Below, piece by piece: positions 18,791 to 29,548 of a stretch of 64,000 bases of DNA. Both the position numbers and the translations under genes were made by a program. The notes beneath the pieces were generated by a model that was given only the letters and a program-made list of their open reading frames with translations, was not told the origin of the DNA and searched no databases. How positions within the stretch are numbered: the stretch's first letter is position 1; each line of letters starts with the position of its first letter. The stretch is taken from NCBI GenBank assembly GCA_963695415.1, contig CAVOGL010000023.1, positions 62,001-126,000 of the forward strand, given 5' to 3'. This DNA is from CAVXWV01 sp963695415. Lineage in GTDB: Bacteria; Chloroflexota; Anaerolineae; Anaerolineales; UBA4823.

Positions 18791-19429
18791 GCCCACATCC
18801 AGGGTTTCGACACTAAAGCGGCCACGCACCTGCTTCTCGATCTTGCCCGTGCCGACCTGCTCGCCGTTGATGAAGAGCGTCACACTAGCCGGGCCGCCAG
18901 TATCTCAGTTTCGTTGACGAAGTGGCATTTGAGTTCCACCTTGCCCGCCGGTACATCTATATTAGAGAATACTTCGTAACGCTCCATATCGAACCAGTTG
19001 TAATGGTAGACTAGCTTGCGATCCATGATGTAGAAGGACCAGCCGGCGGTATCACCACCCAGGCAGACCAGCACACCCTCGGCTCCATCTTGGGGAATCT
19101 CGGCGTAAACCGTAATGGTGTGGGTGATATTATGGGTCTTGGGCGCACTGCCTTCGGGCAGGCGAATTATGCCCGGATAGAAGGTAACCGAATTACGCCC
19201 GTAGAAATAGCTGGGCCGCAAGGAAACGTCGGCTCGCTCGGCGAAGCGGTCATCCAGCGGGAGCACGTTGTGTTTCGCGGCTTATTGGGGGCACCTCCGG
19301 CACCTGCTGGGGTTTGGGAAAATCGGCGACGGAGTCTTTGTGTGTCAGGCCAAGCTTAGCATCCGGGTAGCGATACTCGGGGCGGGGGTAAACGTTGTTC
19401 CCTACTTTTTCGGGAAATTTGTTACTCAT
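18498..19429 (-). pseudogene. Chimeric, deleted arylsulfatase remnant
   Basis: Three pieces of arylsulfatase are joined. The first ~45 residues (LTHKDSVADFPKPQQVPE) are a normal sulfatase N-terminus. Near 19285 they run straight into the extreme C-terminal region (AAKHNVLPLDDRFAERADV), so the ~500-residue catalytic domain with the CxPxR site is missing. Near 18790 the sequence switches to PDFANGKGTPGRAQLY and follows the C-terminal end of the upstream sulfatase gene to the stop at 18498. Two frameshifts also lie near 19265 and 18890. The product cannot be an active sulfatase. Its start codon and ribosome site survive. Confidence 0.8.
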
Positions 19430-19454
19430 GGTGCAATTCTCCTCAAGTCGATCT

Positions 19455-21808
19455 TTATTGTCGCGCCATAATGATGCGCATCTCCGCTTCACTGTCCTGG
19501 ATCACATCTCCGCTGACGTCGAAAGTGACGCTGTGGATCGTGCCGGTGAATTCAAAGGGCGGCTGGTAAAAAGGCGCTACTGGCGCGCCAGGATCGGCGC
19601 CGACGGTAATCCCCCCCGTGAGCCCCAAGCTGAAGGGCGTGGTGTGAGGAAAATCAGCCTGGCCGACGAGTTTGCCGTCGATGTAAAGCTGCGCGCGGCC
19701 GGGAGTGCCCTTCCCATTCGCGAAGTCCGGCGCGCCGGTCACTTCGAATTCGAAGCGCAGTTCGTGATGTCCGGCCGGGACCGGGACGGTGCTCACAACA
19801 TGCAGGTAGTCGCGGGCGACGTAATTTTGAACGTACTGCAGCTTGTTGTCCTTCACATAGAATGAATAACCGCCGTCGACGCCGCCAAAAGAAACCAGGG
19901 CGCCTTCTGCTCCACCAGCGGGGATGTCCACGTCGGCGGTGATGCTGTGGGTGCGGTTGAGCAGGCGCGGGCCGGCGTTATCGGGCACGGCCTGCGTGTG
20001 CGGGTAGAAGGTATAGCGCTTGCGGTCTTTGGTGATCTGCGGGCGCTCGTCAAGCATGCGCGGCATGCCGCGGCCATCGACAGGCAGCACTTTGTATTTA
20101 CCCGCTTCGACATACCAGGTGGCAATCATCTCGATCAGTTTGGCGCGGTTACCTTCGGCGACATTGTGGTTTTCGGCAAAGTCCTCGGCCACATGGTAGA
20201 GTTCCCAGCCTTTGGCATCCAGCTCGGTCAGTTTTTCGGCCGGGATGGGATTGCCAAAGCCAGTGCCCGCCTCCGTGAAGGAAGGACCAGGCCAGGGGCA
20301 GACCGCCCGCCAGCCGTTGTGATAAATGGAACGGTGGCCCAACATCTCAAAGTACTGGGTGTGGTGCTTGCCCTCCGCCTGGGCATCATCGAGCGTGTGC
20401 GCAAAGCTGACCCCTTCGATCGGGGATTGGGAACACCTTTGATGCTGGTGGGGGGTTCTATGCCCGCCAGCTCCAGCACCGTGGGCATCATGTCGATGGC
20501 ATGCGTGTACTGGCTGCGGACTTCGCCGCGGGTCTGAAAACCATTGGGGAAGTGCACGATGAAGGGATCGCTGATCCCGCCGCGGTAGGTCTCGCGCTTC
20601 CAACGGCGGAAGGGCGTGTTGCCTGCCCAGGTCCAGCCCCAGGGATAGTGGTTGAAGGTTGTGGGGCCGCCCAGCTCGTCGATGTGGTCGAGGTTAGTCT
20701 GCAGATCCTCCTTCACTTGATTGAAGAACAGGTTTTCGTTGACCGAGCCGGTCGGTCCTCCTTCGGAGGAGGCGCCGTTGTCGGAGATCAACATGATCAG
20801 GGTGTTGTCGAACTCGCCGAGCGATTTCAGGAAGTCAAACAACCGGCCCAAGTGGAAGTCGGTGTGCTCCATGAAACCAGCGAAGACCTCCATCATGTGG
20901 GCATACAGCCGTTTCTCTTCAGCCGAAAGCGCGTCCCAATCGGGGACATCCGGATCATGCCGGGACAGTTCCGCATCCGCCGGGACGAGGCCCATCTCTT
21001 TCTGGCGGGCGAAGGTCTTTTCGCGATAGACATCCCAGCCCTCGTCGAATACGCCTTTATACTTGTCGGACCATTCCTTGCGCACATGATGAGGGGCATG
21101 CATCGCGCCCGGAGCAAAATACATGAAGAAGGGTTTATCCGGCGCGACCTGCTTGGCATCGGCGACGAAACTGATGGCCTTATCCACCAGGTCCTCGGTC
21201 AGGTGGTAGCCCTCTTCAGGTGTCTTGGGTGGCTCCACCTGGTGGTTGTCAAAAACCAGCTCGGGGTAATACTGGTGGGTTTCGCCGCCCATGAAACCGT
21301 AGTAACGCTCGAAACCACGCCCCAGGGGCCAGCGGTCATACGGCCCCGCAGCCGAAATCTGGTCGGCCGGGGTCAGGTGCCATTTGCCAATGGCATACGT
21401 GTTATATCCATTCTCCAGCAGGATTTCCGAGAGGAAACCGTTCTCGAAGGGGATATTGGCGTTGTAGCCGGGAAAGCCGGTGGAGCCTTCGGTGATGCAG
21501 GCCATGGCGTTGGAGTGATGGTTGCGCCCGGTCAGGATGCAGGCGCGCGTGGGCGAGCACAGCGCGGTGGTGTGCATGTTGTTGTAGCGCAGGCCGTTTT
21601 CCGCCAGGGCGTCCATATTGGGCGTGTGGATCGGGCTGCCGTAGCAGCCGAGCTGCCCAAAGCCGACATCGTCCAGGACGATGAAGAGAACATTGGGAGC
21701 GCCTTTCTTGGCACGCGGCGGCTCCGGCCAGGCCGGCGCGGACTGGTCGAATGTGCGGCCGACGACGCCGGTAAAAGCGGTTCCGGGTTTGTATTCTTTG
21801 AGTGACAT
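19455..21808 (-). CDS. Arylsulfatase (type I, formylglycine), frameshifted
   Basis: Two frames join near 20425 into about 784 residues. The alkaline-phosphatase-fold sulfatase features are complete: metal-binding LDDVGFGQLGCYG near residue 50, the formylglycine motif CSPTRACILTGR near 85, GKWHL, and DNGASSEGG. The last ~250 residues form a beta-rich C-terminal domain (GAEGALVSFGGVDGGYSFYV). The Cys needs conversion to formylglycine by FGE or an anaerobic SME; neither is in the window. No signal peptide is visible. ATG at 21808 follows AAGGAGAAA. Confidence 0.88.
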
Positions 21809-22118
21809 GTTTTTTCTCCTTTTCAGAAATCTGGATAGCCGGTGATCGTAGATTACGCACCTCAAAGGCGTCATCCAGCCGATCTACTGCTTGGAGACCA
21901 TCTTATCAGGACTGCAACCATTTTAGCATCATCAAATCATTCGGATCAGGTTTGCCACCTCCACTAAAAATGCTTGATTGTCATTGATGCCTGGCAAAGA
22001 TACCAGCGTCGCCTTGGCGCACCTCGACGGGAATCTCGCCGTCGGCCACGAGCGGTGTGTACGTTGATCAGCGCCGGGTCGGCGCGCTGCACAATGGCAC
22101 CCTTCCACAAGTTTACCT
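21809..22118. other. Intergenic region with possible decayed coding remnant
   Basis: On the minus strand, around 21981-22055, a short stretch reads LVADGEIPVEVRQGDAGIF in one frame, preceded in another by IVQRADPALINVHT. These look protein-like but have no start and I cannot name a family. The rest shows nothing else I can support. Confidence 0.3.
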
Positions 22119-23692
22119 CTACTCAGGCCGGAAGATGGCATTCCAGTCCTGCTTCATGTCCACAACGAACCAGCCGCGCCTGGGGGCCTCTTTGAGGGCT
22201 TCGACCAGCTTGCCGGTGCTGCTGCTCTTGGCGTCATAGGCATATTCGCGTTCACTGTCGGTATGGTGGACGATGAGGCCGAAACTCGGGCGCGGGTTGT
22301 TGATCGTGGTGTATTGCAACATCGCGTGGTCGCCGTCACTGTTCCCACAACATAGCACAGGTCGCCGGCCGATGAACTGATGAATGCCGACTGGCTTGCC
22401 CTGCTTGTCGTTTACGAATAAATAGTCGAGGGTCTTTGTCAGCACCGGTCCGCTGTCGCGTAGTTCGAATGTCGTCCGCGCGGTCGAGCCGACAACCTGT
22501 TCCGGTGGTATGCCGTAAACGCGCTCCACCCAGACGCGCATGAAGTCCGCTCCGCCTCCGGAAACGATGAAGTTCTTGAAGCCATTTGCCCGCAGAAGGC
22601 ACAGAAGTTCCTGCATGGGTTGGTAGGTGAGTTCGTCATAGGGCCTGCCATATCGCGGATGTTTGGCCGATTTGAGCCATGATTCCACGGCGTTACGAAA
22701 CTCGTCGATCGTCATCCCTGCATGGGTGAGCGCTAAGACCTGCATCAATCCATCGAAGTGTTCGCCTTCCAAGAGTTTTGCAAATTCGCCAGCCAAGGCG
22801 GCTTGCACCATTGGATCCGAAGCGAGCTTGGGATCAGTGAGGATGCGTTGCTTCAGCTCGTCAATGGCAAAGGCGGCCTGAAAAGGCATCGGATACTCCG
22901 GCCACAGCGTGCCATCGTTGTCGAAAACGGCAATGCGTTCAGCCAGCGGCAAGAAGTCGGGTGAGCCTTCCTTTGTCACCCTGGCGATGAACGCGAGAAT
23001 TCCCTGTTTGGCAGGGCCATCGTTCCAGGATGGCAGCGGATCAATACGGTGAAGATCATAGAGCTTTTTCTGTGCGACACCGTAATCCCCCACCTGGTAG
23101 AGGCTCACGGATACTGCCCGGACGGTAAAGGGTTCGAATGGCTCCGCTTTCAGAGCGTCCACAAAGTCACGGGTACCGATCCCAACGGTCAGATGTGGGT
23201 GGTAGTTCATACCGGTGCGGGGTCCGACGAAGTTGTTCACGTAGTCCACTGTCGGCTGGCTGATCGCCCCGCCGTCGAGGCGCGGTGCAAAGGCATCGGC
23301 TGTTCCCTTCTCCACAGCGAATGGGGAGACGGCGTCGATGATCCTTTGCTGAAGTCGGCGCAGTATCCTCGGTCGGTTCGATGACAATTCCCACCAACCG
23401 GAGATCCTTGTCGGCCAGGGCATAGTAGCCAGTCGCGAGGCATTCCCACGGATGTTCTTTATCCGCTTTCATCGAATGCTCTGTACGCAGCACTTCGGTC
23501 ACAGCATTTGCCACTTCGTCGAGGTTCTCCGTGTCGGACAAATCGCTGGAGCAGTGTGATGTGCGGCGCGTGGTTGGCATCCAGGGCGAAACCATGTGGA
23601 AAATCTTCTCGCAGCCGAGCATTCGTCGCCCGTGCCTTCTCAACCGTGGCAGCATCTGGATCCAGTAGTATATTAATCGCGATCAAGGTCAT
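22119..23692 (-). CDS. 2H-phosphoesterase fused to HAD phosphatase, frameshifted
   Basis: Three frames join into about 524 residues. The first ~190 residues are a 2H phosphoesterase/RNA-ligase-like domain with both HxT motifs: HITLLQR and, ~120 residues later, HLTVGIG. The second half is a HAD hydrolase: motif I FDNDGTLW (nucleophile and acid/base Asp), IVSGGGADF and a late GNSDGDHAML. HAD members of this DNDGT type remove phosphate from small molecules. Breaks lie near 23535 and 23360, the first right after the first HxT motif. It sits between two sulfatases. A 2H domain opening a cyclic phosphodiester followed by a phosphatase would make a sequential enzyme, but the substrate is unknown. 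Confidence 0.78.
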
Positions 23693-23786
23693 GAGACTTT
23701 TCCTTTCCTGGTCGTTCAGAGTGAGTTTGTGTTCTGCTAACCAAATACAAGAATGTAGGTGGTTCATTCATATATGTTCAGTTAAT

Positions 23787-23815
23787 GGGGCTGTCATCTA
23801 CCAGATGACAGCCCC
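23787..23815. repeat. Hairpin, 11-bp arms
   Basis: GGGGCTGTCAT and ATGACAGCCCC pair perfectly around a seven-base loop CTACCAG. No T-run follows. The arms share GGGG and CTGTC with the hairpin at 18443-18471, suggesting a related small palindromic element. Confidence 0.75.
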
Positions 23816-24002
23816 CATGGGTTTTACGAGTGGCTTTTGGGGATCAAAAAGCCGAAGTTCCAATCTTATGAGACCGTCGTTTAATGTGATTTGCTGCTGG
23901 TGGCTTCTTCCAGTTACCGCAGAACGGCATCCAGCCGAGGCGATGCTGATCTGCCCTGGAGCGATGCAACACTCAACAATGATCAAAGATATAATTCCGA
24001 CT

Positions 24003-24035
24003 GAGTGCCAATCACTTCTCCAGTGACTGGCACTC
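24003..24035. repeat. Interrupted hairpin downstream of sulfatase
   Basis: GAGTGCCA pairs with TGGCACTC. Inside, CACT pairs with AGTG around TCTCC, with a two-base internal loop (AT/AC). It lies just past the stop of the minus-strand sulfatase, where a transcription end could be, but the U-tract is weak. Confidence 0.6.
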
Positions 24036-24066
24036 GCGAATCGGGAAATTATTTCTAGACTAGCAT

Positions 24067-25613
24067 TTAATTAGCGCCACTGCTATAACCAGCTTCCATC
24101 TTGGCCATGACATCGTCAATGGTGAAGCAGGCCGGTTTCATGCGCGGCGGGAATTCCTCGAAGGTCGCCAGGAACTGCCCCACCAGACCTTGGCCGGCAT
24201 AGGTCAAATAGGCCCGGTCGATCACCCAGTCGTAGTAGGTGTTGGAGGTCACATCGGCGCGCTCGTAGGGATCGGTGCGCAGGTTGAAGATTTTGGGGAT
24301 GCGCAGGAAGACAAACGGCTCCATCCAGATCGCAGCCGTGCCTTGCACACGCTGTTCGGCAAAGACCAGCTTCCAGTTGTCAAACCGCAGCGCCAGCCAG
24401 ATCACCATCATCCGAGAAGTAGATGAAGCCCGGTCGTGGGCCTTTCTCTTCATCGCCCTTGAAATAAGGCAGGAAGTTGTAGCCATCAATATGCACTTTG
24501 AAGTGCTTGTCACCGGCCTGATAGCCCGTTTTCAATTTTTCGGGTACATCTGCGGCCCCCGCCGCCGCCAACAAGGTGGGCAGCCAGTCCTGGTGAGCGA
24601 TGATCTCATTGGAGACTGTGCCAGGCTCGATCACACCCGGCCAGCGGATCACCTGCGGGACGCGGAAAGCGCCTTCCCAGTTGGAGTTCTTCTCGTTGCG
24701 GAAGGGCGTCATGGCGGCATCCGGCCAGGAGTTCATATGCGGGCCGTTGTCGGTGCTGTAGATCACAATCGTGTCTTCGGTGAGGCCCAGTTCATCGAGA
24801 TAATCGAGCATCTCGCCAACGTGCTTATCGTGCTCGACCATGACATCGTGGTATTCGGACTGCCAGCGCCCGGCCTGGCCTTTGATCTCTTCCGGCGGGT
24901 GCACGCGGAAATGCATCCAGGTGGTGTTCAGCCAGACGAAGAAGGGCTGATCGTCGTCGTGGGCGCGCCCGATGAAGTCTTTGGCGGCGGCCACGAACTC
25001 GGTATCGCAGGTTTCCATGCGTTTCTTGGTCAACGGGCCGGTGTCTTCGATCTTTTGCTTGCCGACGCGGCCCCAGCGCGGGTGCTCGGTGGGATCGTCT
25101 TCTTCGGTGGCCCAGGAGTGCATCACGCCGCGCGGCTTGAAGCGGGCGTGGAAGCCGGGGAAATCTTCTTCCGGGGGATAATCCACATTTTCGGGTTCTT
25201 CTTCGGCGTTCAGGTGATAGAGGTTGCCGAAGAACTCGTCAAAACCGTGCACGGTGGGCAGGTACTTGTTGCAGGTCGCCAAAGTGGTTCTTGCCAAATT
25301 GGCCGGTGGCATAGCCCAGGGGTTTGAGCAACTCGGCGATGGTGGCATCTTCGGCTTGCAGGCCGACATCGGCGCCGGGCATGCCGACCTTGGTCAGGCC
25401 GGTGCGGTAGGGGCTTTGGCCGGTGATGAAGGCCGCCCGTCCGGCAGTGCAGCTTTGCTGGCCGTAGGAATCGGTGAAACGCATGCCTTCGTTGGCAATG
25501 CGGTCGATATTGGGGGTGCGGTAGCCCATCAACCCGTCGCTGTAGCAGCTCAGGTTGGTGATACCGATATCATCACCCCAGATGACAAGTATGTTGGGTT
25601 TTCCGTTTGGCAT
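24067..25613 (-). CDS. Arylsulfatase, CTAGR active-site type, frameshifted
   Basis: Three frames join near 25270 and 24400 into about 515 residues. Motifs: NILVIWGDDIGITNLSCY (metal ligands), SCTAGRAAFITGQ (formylglycine motif of the C-x-A-x-R kind), GKNHFGD, WMHFRVHPPEE, and YSTDNGPHMNSWPD. The C-terminal RFDNWKLVFAEQR and FNLRTDPYERAD are typical of this class. Substrate is unknown. It lacks a signal peptide. Start ATG at 25613 follows AAAAGGAGT. Confidence 0.87.
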
Positions 25614-25761
25614 GTTCTTTACTCCTTTTCAAAAAAAATGGTTTCTTTGTTCGGATTCCTTGCATGACATGATTTTTTCTACGGAGCTAAAATCCATTGA
25701 GAGATAGCGCATACCATCACGCCTGGTGTATCCGACAACTCAATTCTTTGGCATCATTCAT

Positions 25762-26179
25762 TTATTTGGACTGAAACACCAGATTCCCTGCATCGGCAAA
25801 CAAATTGAGATAGAGTTTGCCATCTTGCAAGTACAAAAGTGACCGTATGTCCCAGGCGCTCTAAAAATAGTTGGTCCAGTGAACCTTCGGGGCACATCGC
25901 CAAAGTGGAAGGGCCGGTGGTGTCGAAGGTCAACCGGCTATCATCCAGTTCATAGGGCCAAATCACCTGGTTGCAATCCGCTTTGATGCTGGCGGTGCCA
26001 TCGTCATTCAAGGTCAGGGTGTAATTCTCAGGGTTAGGCACGCTGACATCATTGAGGCCCGCGGTATCCTGAAAGGCTTCCCATTGCCAGGTTGGGCCTA
26101 TGATCTCACCCTCGCCACGGCCACAGGCAGCTAAAGCGAGGGCTAAAATGATCAAAACACTGATGGTTAGAATTTTCAT
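25762..26179 (-). CDS. META-domain-like lipoprotein, frameshifted near the end
   Basis: A signal sequence with lipobox (VLIILALALAAC) precedes a META-type domain: TWQWEAFQDTAG, YTLTLNDDGTASIKADCN, PSTLAMCPEGSLDQLF. The annotated frame runs into a nonsense tail near 25820. The alternative frame ends QDGKLYLNLFADAGNLVFQ with a stop at 25762, a proper META ending. Its start overlaps the end of the next minus-strand gene (26176-26448) by four bases. Confidence 0.72.
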
Positions 26180-26448
26180 GGTTTGATCTCCTTCTCTAAT
26201 TCATGGCGCTCCACCGTCAGGATCACCAGACCCAGATCCGTCAGCAGGTCCAGCAGCCCGGCCAGCGCGGTTTGATCGGCCAGCCACCCATTGATCTGCA
26301 TCACCTCAGGATAACTCCCCCAGGGAGTGGTCGAGATCTCCAATCCTTCAAGATGATCGAGCCAGCATTTGCTCAGCGCACCCACCACGCGGATCTGGTA
26401 GTGACCCGGACGATCAAATAGATATGGTCGCACGATCTCATCAGGCAT
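26176..26448 (-). CDS. Small hypothetical protein, 90 aa
   Basis: A soluble protein without signal or membrane segment, containing PGHYQIRVVGALSKCWLDHL and a C-terminal leucine-rich helix (LAGLLDLLTDLGLVILTVE). The last feature and the overall pattern are seen in small companion proteins of Anaerolineae sulfatase/META loci, but I know no function. It overlaps the META lipoprotein by four bases (ATGA) and is the first gene of that pair. Confidence 0.6.
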   Translation of the reverse strand: MPDEIVRPYLFDRPGHYQIRVVGALSKCWLDHLEGLEISTTPWGSYPEVMQINGWLADQTALAGLLDLLTDLGLVILTVERHELEKEIKP

Positions 26449-26553
26449 TAGCGCCTCCTTGTACGCATATCAGCATACCTGCTTGCATCCAAGCAGTCAT
26501 GCAATAAAATGTTTTATTTTTGTTTTATTTAAGGGGAATGTGAAAGCGTGGAG

Positions 26554-29301
26554 CTAGAGCTTCGTTGGGAGAATGCCGAGTTCCATGGCGCTGGCAATCG
26601 CCTGGCGCTTGTTGTTGACATTCAGTTTGCGATAAATGTGGTGGGTGTGCTGCTGAACGGTGCTTGGGGAGATATGTAACCGGGTAGCGATTTCCTTAAT
26701 ACTCAACCTTTCGGCCAGCAGTTCCAGGACTTCAAGCTCGCGCTCGGTCAGCAATATTTTTATCTCATCTAGATTGGTAGTTGCCGGCGGAAGAACGGTG
26801 GATGTTGGAAACGCAGCCATCAGTTTATCGATATACTCGTCTAATCCCGCATCCTGCTGTAGACGAGATTTCGCCGCTTGAAGGAGCGCCAGCATTTCCG
26901 ATCCTTGTTCCACAAAGGCGTGGATAAACCAGCCCGGACGCCCCAGGCGGATGGCGCGTTCCAACGTTTGCTGGGCCTGCGGACCTTTGCCCTGCCGTGC
27001 GAGCCAGATGGCGCGCATCGCCAGCACGCGGATGAGTATGAAGATATTGTGCGTGCGTTCGGCCAGCGCCAGGAGATCATCCACCATGAGATCAACCTCG
27101 AAGCCGGTTTCAGGTTCGCTGGTTTCCATCAGTATTTTGATCTTATAGATGTGGGGAATGTGGTACCAGACGATGGCCTGTTCGGCGATAGGTGCAGTGA
27201 AAGCTTCAGCCCAACGGTGCGCTTCTTCTCGCTGGCCGTTCTGCAGCTTCATCCAGGCAACCAATGAAACGATTAAGAGAGGTGGTGCGGCGGCTTGTTC
27301 GCCGTGAAGCTGTTCTAGCGCATCAAAAAATTGCTGTGCCTGCTCGGCATGACCGAGGTATTGAAGTATGTAAGCATAGCCAGCAATGCTTTCAAGAGAA
27401 GGCATCAAATTCGAAGTGAAGCGTTGTTCCACGGTTTGATGGTAATACTCGGCTGCCAACTCGAGCTGGTTCCACTCCTGATAGACCCGCCCGAGAATGT
27501 GATAACTCCAGCCTTCCATCATTTTCAGGTCATGGGCGAGCGAGAGTTGGAGCATCTGTTCAATCGTTTGCCTGCAGCGTTCTAGCTCACCGTTGTTCAG
27601 ATAGATCACGCCCAGGCAAAACAATAAGCGTGCCCCATAAGTGGTTCCCGGATTCTGCAGGCTTTCGTATTCCTGCGTTAGCGCTTCAATCGCCCGATGA
27701 TACTGACCCTGCATGAACATGGAAAGCCCCAGGTAGACCATCGCATTACCACGAGCAAATAGCCAGGTCTCAGGTAGGGCTTCTATCGCCTGGCGGGCAA
27801 GTGGCATCGCCAGATCACCCTGGTTGGTCAGATAATAGCGTATACTGTCCAGCATCCAGACTTGAGCCTGGACAGTTCTGAAAGAGATGCTCTCAAAGCC
27901 GGGCGGGGAGATACTTCGGCCTAATGCCGCACCTGACTGTGCGGCAGCGTCTAAGTGAGCCTGGATCCTGGCGGTGAGTGATCCCAGCAGTGGCAACCGC
28001 AGGGCAAAATGAGCGATCCAAGCCTGCATCAATAGCAGCCCGGGACGGATTGCGATCAGATCATCCGAAAAAAAAGCGAGGCGGTGCTTGATTCCCTGGA
28101 AATCCTCGTTGTTGAGCAATACACACAGCTGGCTTTCCACTAACTGGGCGGCAGCGTCCCAGTCCTGCAAGGCTATTAAATAATCCAGCGCATCGTCTTT
28201 CTGTTCATGGCGAATCAACCAGGCTGCTGCGCGTTGGTAAAACAGCTCGATTTGTTTGGGGTCAAGGTGATAACGCTGGCGTGAAAGCAGCATCTGGCGA
28301 AACAGGTGGTGATAGCGATACCAGGTGCGTTGGGTGTCCAGATGAATCAGGAAAAGCTGAGATGCTTCGATGTACTCCAACTGCGCCTGGATATCGCCTT
28401 CGCTTTGCTTCGAATCGAACACTTCGAATAACATGGCTGCACAGAACTGGCCGAAGGAGGCCGTTTTGAGCAGGAATTCCTGGATTTCATCCGGCTGTTT
28501 ATTGAATACCTGGTCGAGCAGGTAATCACTCACTCCCCTGTCTGCCCCGCCCAGATGCGCGATCAACTTTTCCGGTTGAGTCTCTTCACGCAAGCTGATC
28601 GCCACCAGCGCCAATCCAGCCGCCCAACCTTCGGTTTTGTCCTGCAGTTGATCAACAGCCTGCGCACTCAGGGCGACATCGACAGCTTGATTGATATAAG
28701 TCAGGGTTTCTGGTGCAGTGAAACGTAAATCGGCCGTCGGAATTTCCACAACCTGACCCTGAGCTCTCAGCCGGCTGAATGATAGCGAAGGACTGCGCCG
28801 GGCAGAGATAATCAAATGCAGTGACAGCGGCTCATAACATAATATATCGGTGAGTAACAAATCGATCGAAGGATTTCCGACCAGGTGATAGTCATCGAGC
28901 GCCAGGACAAAGGGCGTGTCTACAAGCAATTCCAGATCGCCAATCAAGGCGCTTTTCCAAATAACCAGTGGCACGGGGTTCTGTGCACGCAGTAGATCGG
29001 CTGTTTTCTGCAAACAATCTGGAAAGCACTGGCGCAGCGCGGATACCACACCAGACAGGAACACAGGGAGCTCAGTGTCATTTTCATCCAACTGAAGCCA
29101 GGCGTTAGGCAGCGGACAACGTTCCAACCATTGGGAGAGCAAGGTGGTTTTACCGAATCCGGCCGGGGCAGAGATAAGCGCAACCGGCTTGTGGAGAACC
29201 TGGTCAAGCCGCTCCAGCAGGCGAGGGCGGGTGATCCACCTGGTAGCTGGTTGAGGGCGATAAAGCTTTCTGCGAGGAAATGTAGGCAGGAAATCCGTCA
29301 T
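26554..29301 (-). CDS. LuxR-family MalT-like transcriptional activator
   Basis: An intact protein of about 915 residues. A STAND NTPase domain has Walker A (APAGFGKTT, near residue 47) and a Walker B-like LALDDYHL. A long helical repeat region follows (TPR-like, about residues 350-800), then a C-terminal LuxR HTH (LTERELEVLELLAERLSIKE, then ISPSTVQQHTHHIYRKLNV). MalT-type regulators bind an inducer and ATP, oligomerise and activate nearby genes. The ATG at 29301 is preferred to TTG at 29307. It reads toward the sulfatase/META genes and could control them, which is inference. Confidence 0.92.
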   Translation of the reverse strand: MTDFLPTFPRRKLYRPQPATRWITRPRLLERLDQVLHKPVALISAPAGFGKTTLLSQWLERCPLPNAWLQLDENDTELPVFLSGVVSALRQCFPDCLQKTADLLRAQNPVPLVIWKSALIGDLELLVDTPFVLALDDYHLVGNPSIDLLLTDILCYEPLSLHLIISARRSPSLSFSRLRAQGQVVEIPTADLRFTAPETLTYINQAVDVALSAQAVDQLQDKTEGWAAGLALVAISLREETQPEKLIAHLGGADRGVSDYLLDQVFNKQPDEIQEFLLKTASFGQFCAAMLFEVFDSKQSEGDIQAQLEYIEASQLFLIHLDTQRTWYRYHHLFRQMLLSRQRYHLDPKQIELFYQRAAAWLIRHEQKDDALDYLIALQDWDAAAQLVESQLCVLLNNEDFQGIKHRLAFFSDDLIAIRPGLLLMQAWIAHFALRLPLLGSLTARIQAHLDAAAQSGAALGRSISPPGFESISFRTVQAQVWMLDSIRYYLTNQGDLAMPLARQAIEALPETWLFARGNAMVYLGLSMFMQGQYHRAIEALTQEYESLQNPGTTYGARLLFCLGVIYLNNGELERCRQTIEQMLQLSLAHDLKMMEGWSYHILGRVYQEWNQLELAAEYYHQTVEQRFTSNLMPSLESIAGYAYILQYLGHAEQAQQFFDALEQLHGEQAAAPPLLIVSLVAWMKLQNGQREEAHRWAEAFTAPIAEQAIVWYHIPHIYKIKILMETSEPETGFEVDLMVDDLLALAERTHNIFILIRVLAMRAIWLARQGKGPQAQQTLERAIRLGRPGWFIHAFVEQGSEMLALLQAAKSRLQQDAGLDEYIDKLMAAFPTSTVLPPATTNLDEIKILLTERELEVLELLAERLSIKEIATRLHISPSTVQQHTHHIYRKLNVNNKRQAIASAMELGILPTKL

Positions 29302-29548
29302 GGACAATAAAACGATAGCTTCCTATCGTTTCTACATAATGTAAGAGACTATTCGTAAATCTACCTAAATGATTATAACTGTGATCGAAAATTTTTCGAT
29401 CACCAGAAGTTTTAGCATTAGAGTAATTGCACCCAAGCAGCCGTCTATGCTGTTGAGGAGTTGCTATCGTCATCAAAGAGTCAAGGATGCCTATGTTTAC
29501 ATTTAATATATGATTATTGGATGTATTACCACCCCCAGGGATACAAAG

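Larger units (their letters stand above)
23693..24066. other. Gene-free stretch with two hairpins
   Basis: 374 bases between the 2H-HAD gene and the second sulfatase. It contains the inverted repeats at 23787-23815 and 24003-24035 and no coding sequence I can support. Confidence 0.5.

Noticed and set aside
20501..21805. 434-codon plus-strand open frame opposite the sulfatase
   Set aside because: It mirrors the conserved sulfatase on the other strand, lacks family features, and follows from high GC codon bias.
23700..24060. Rho-independent terminators
   Set aside because: Hairpins are strong but lack a following run of T on a useful strand.
24275..25327. 350-codon plus-strand open frame opposite the second sulfatase
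   Set aside because: Antisense shadow of a conserved gene with clear motifs.
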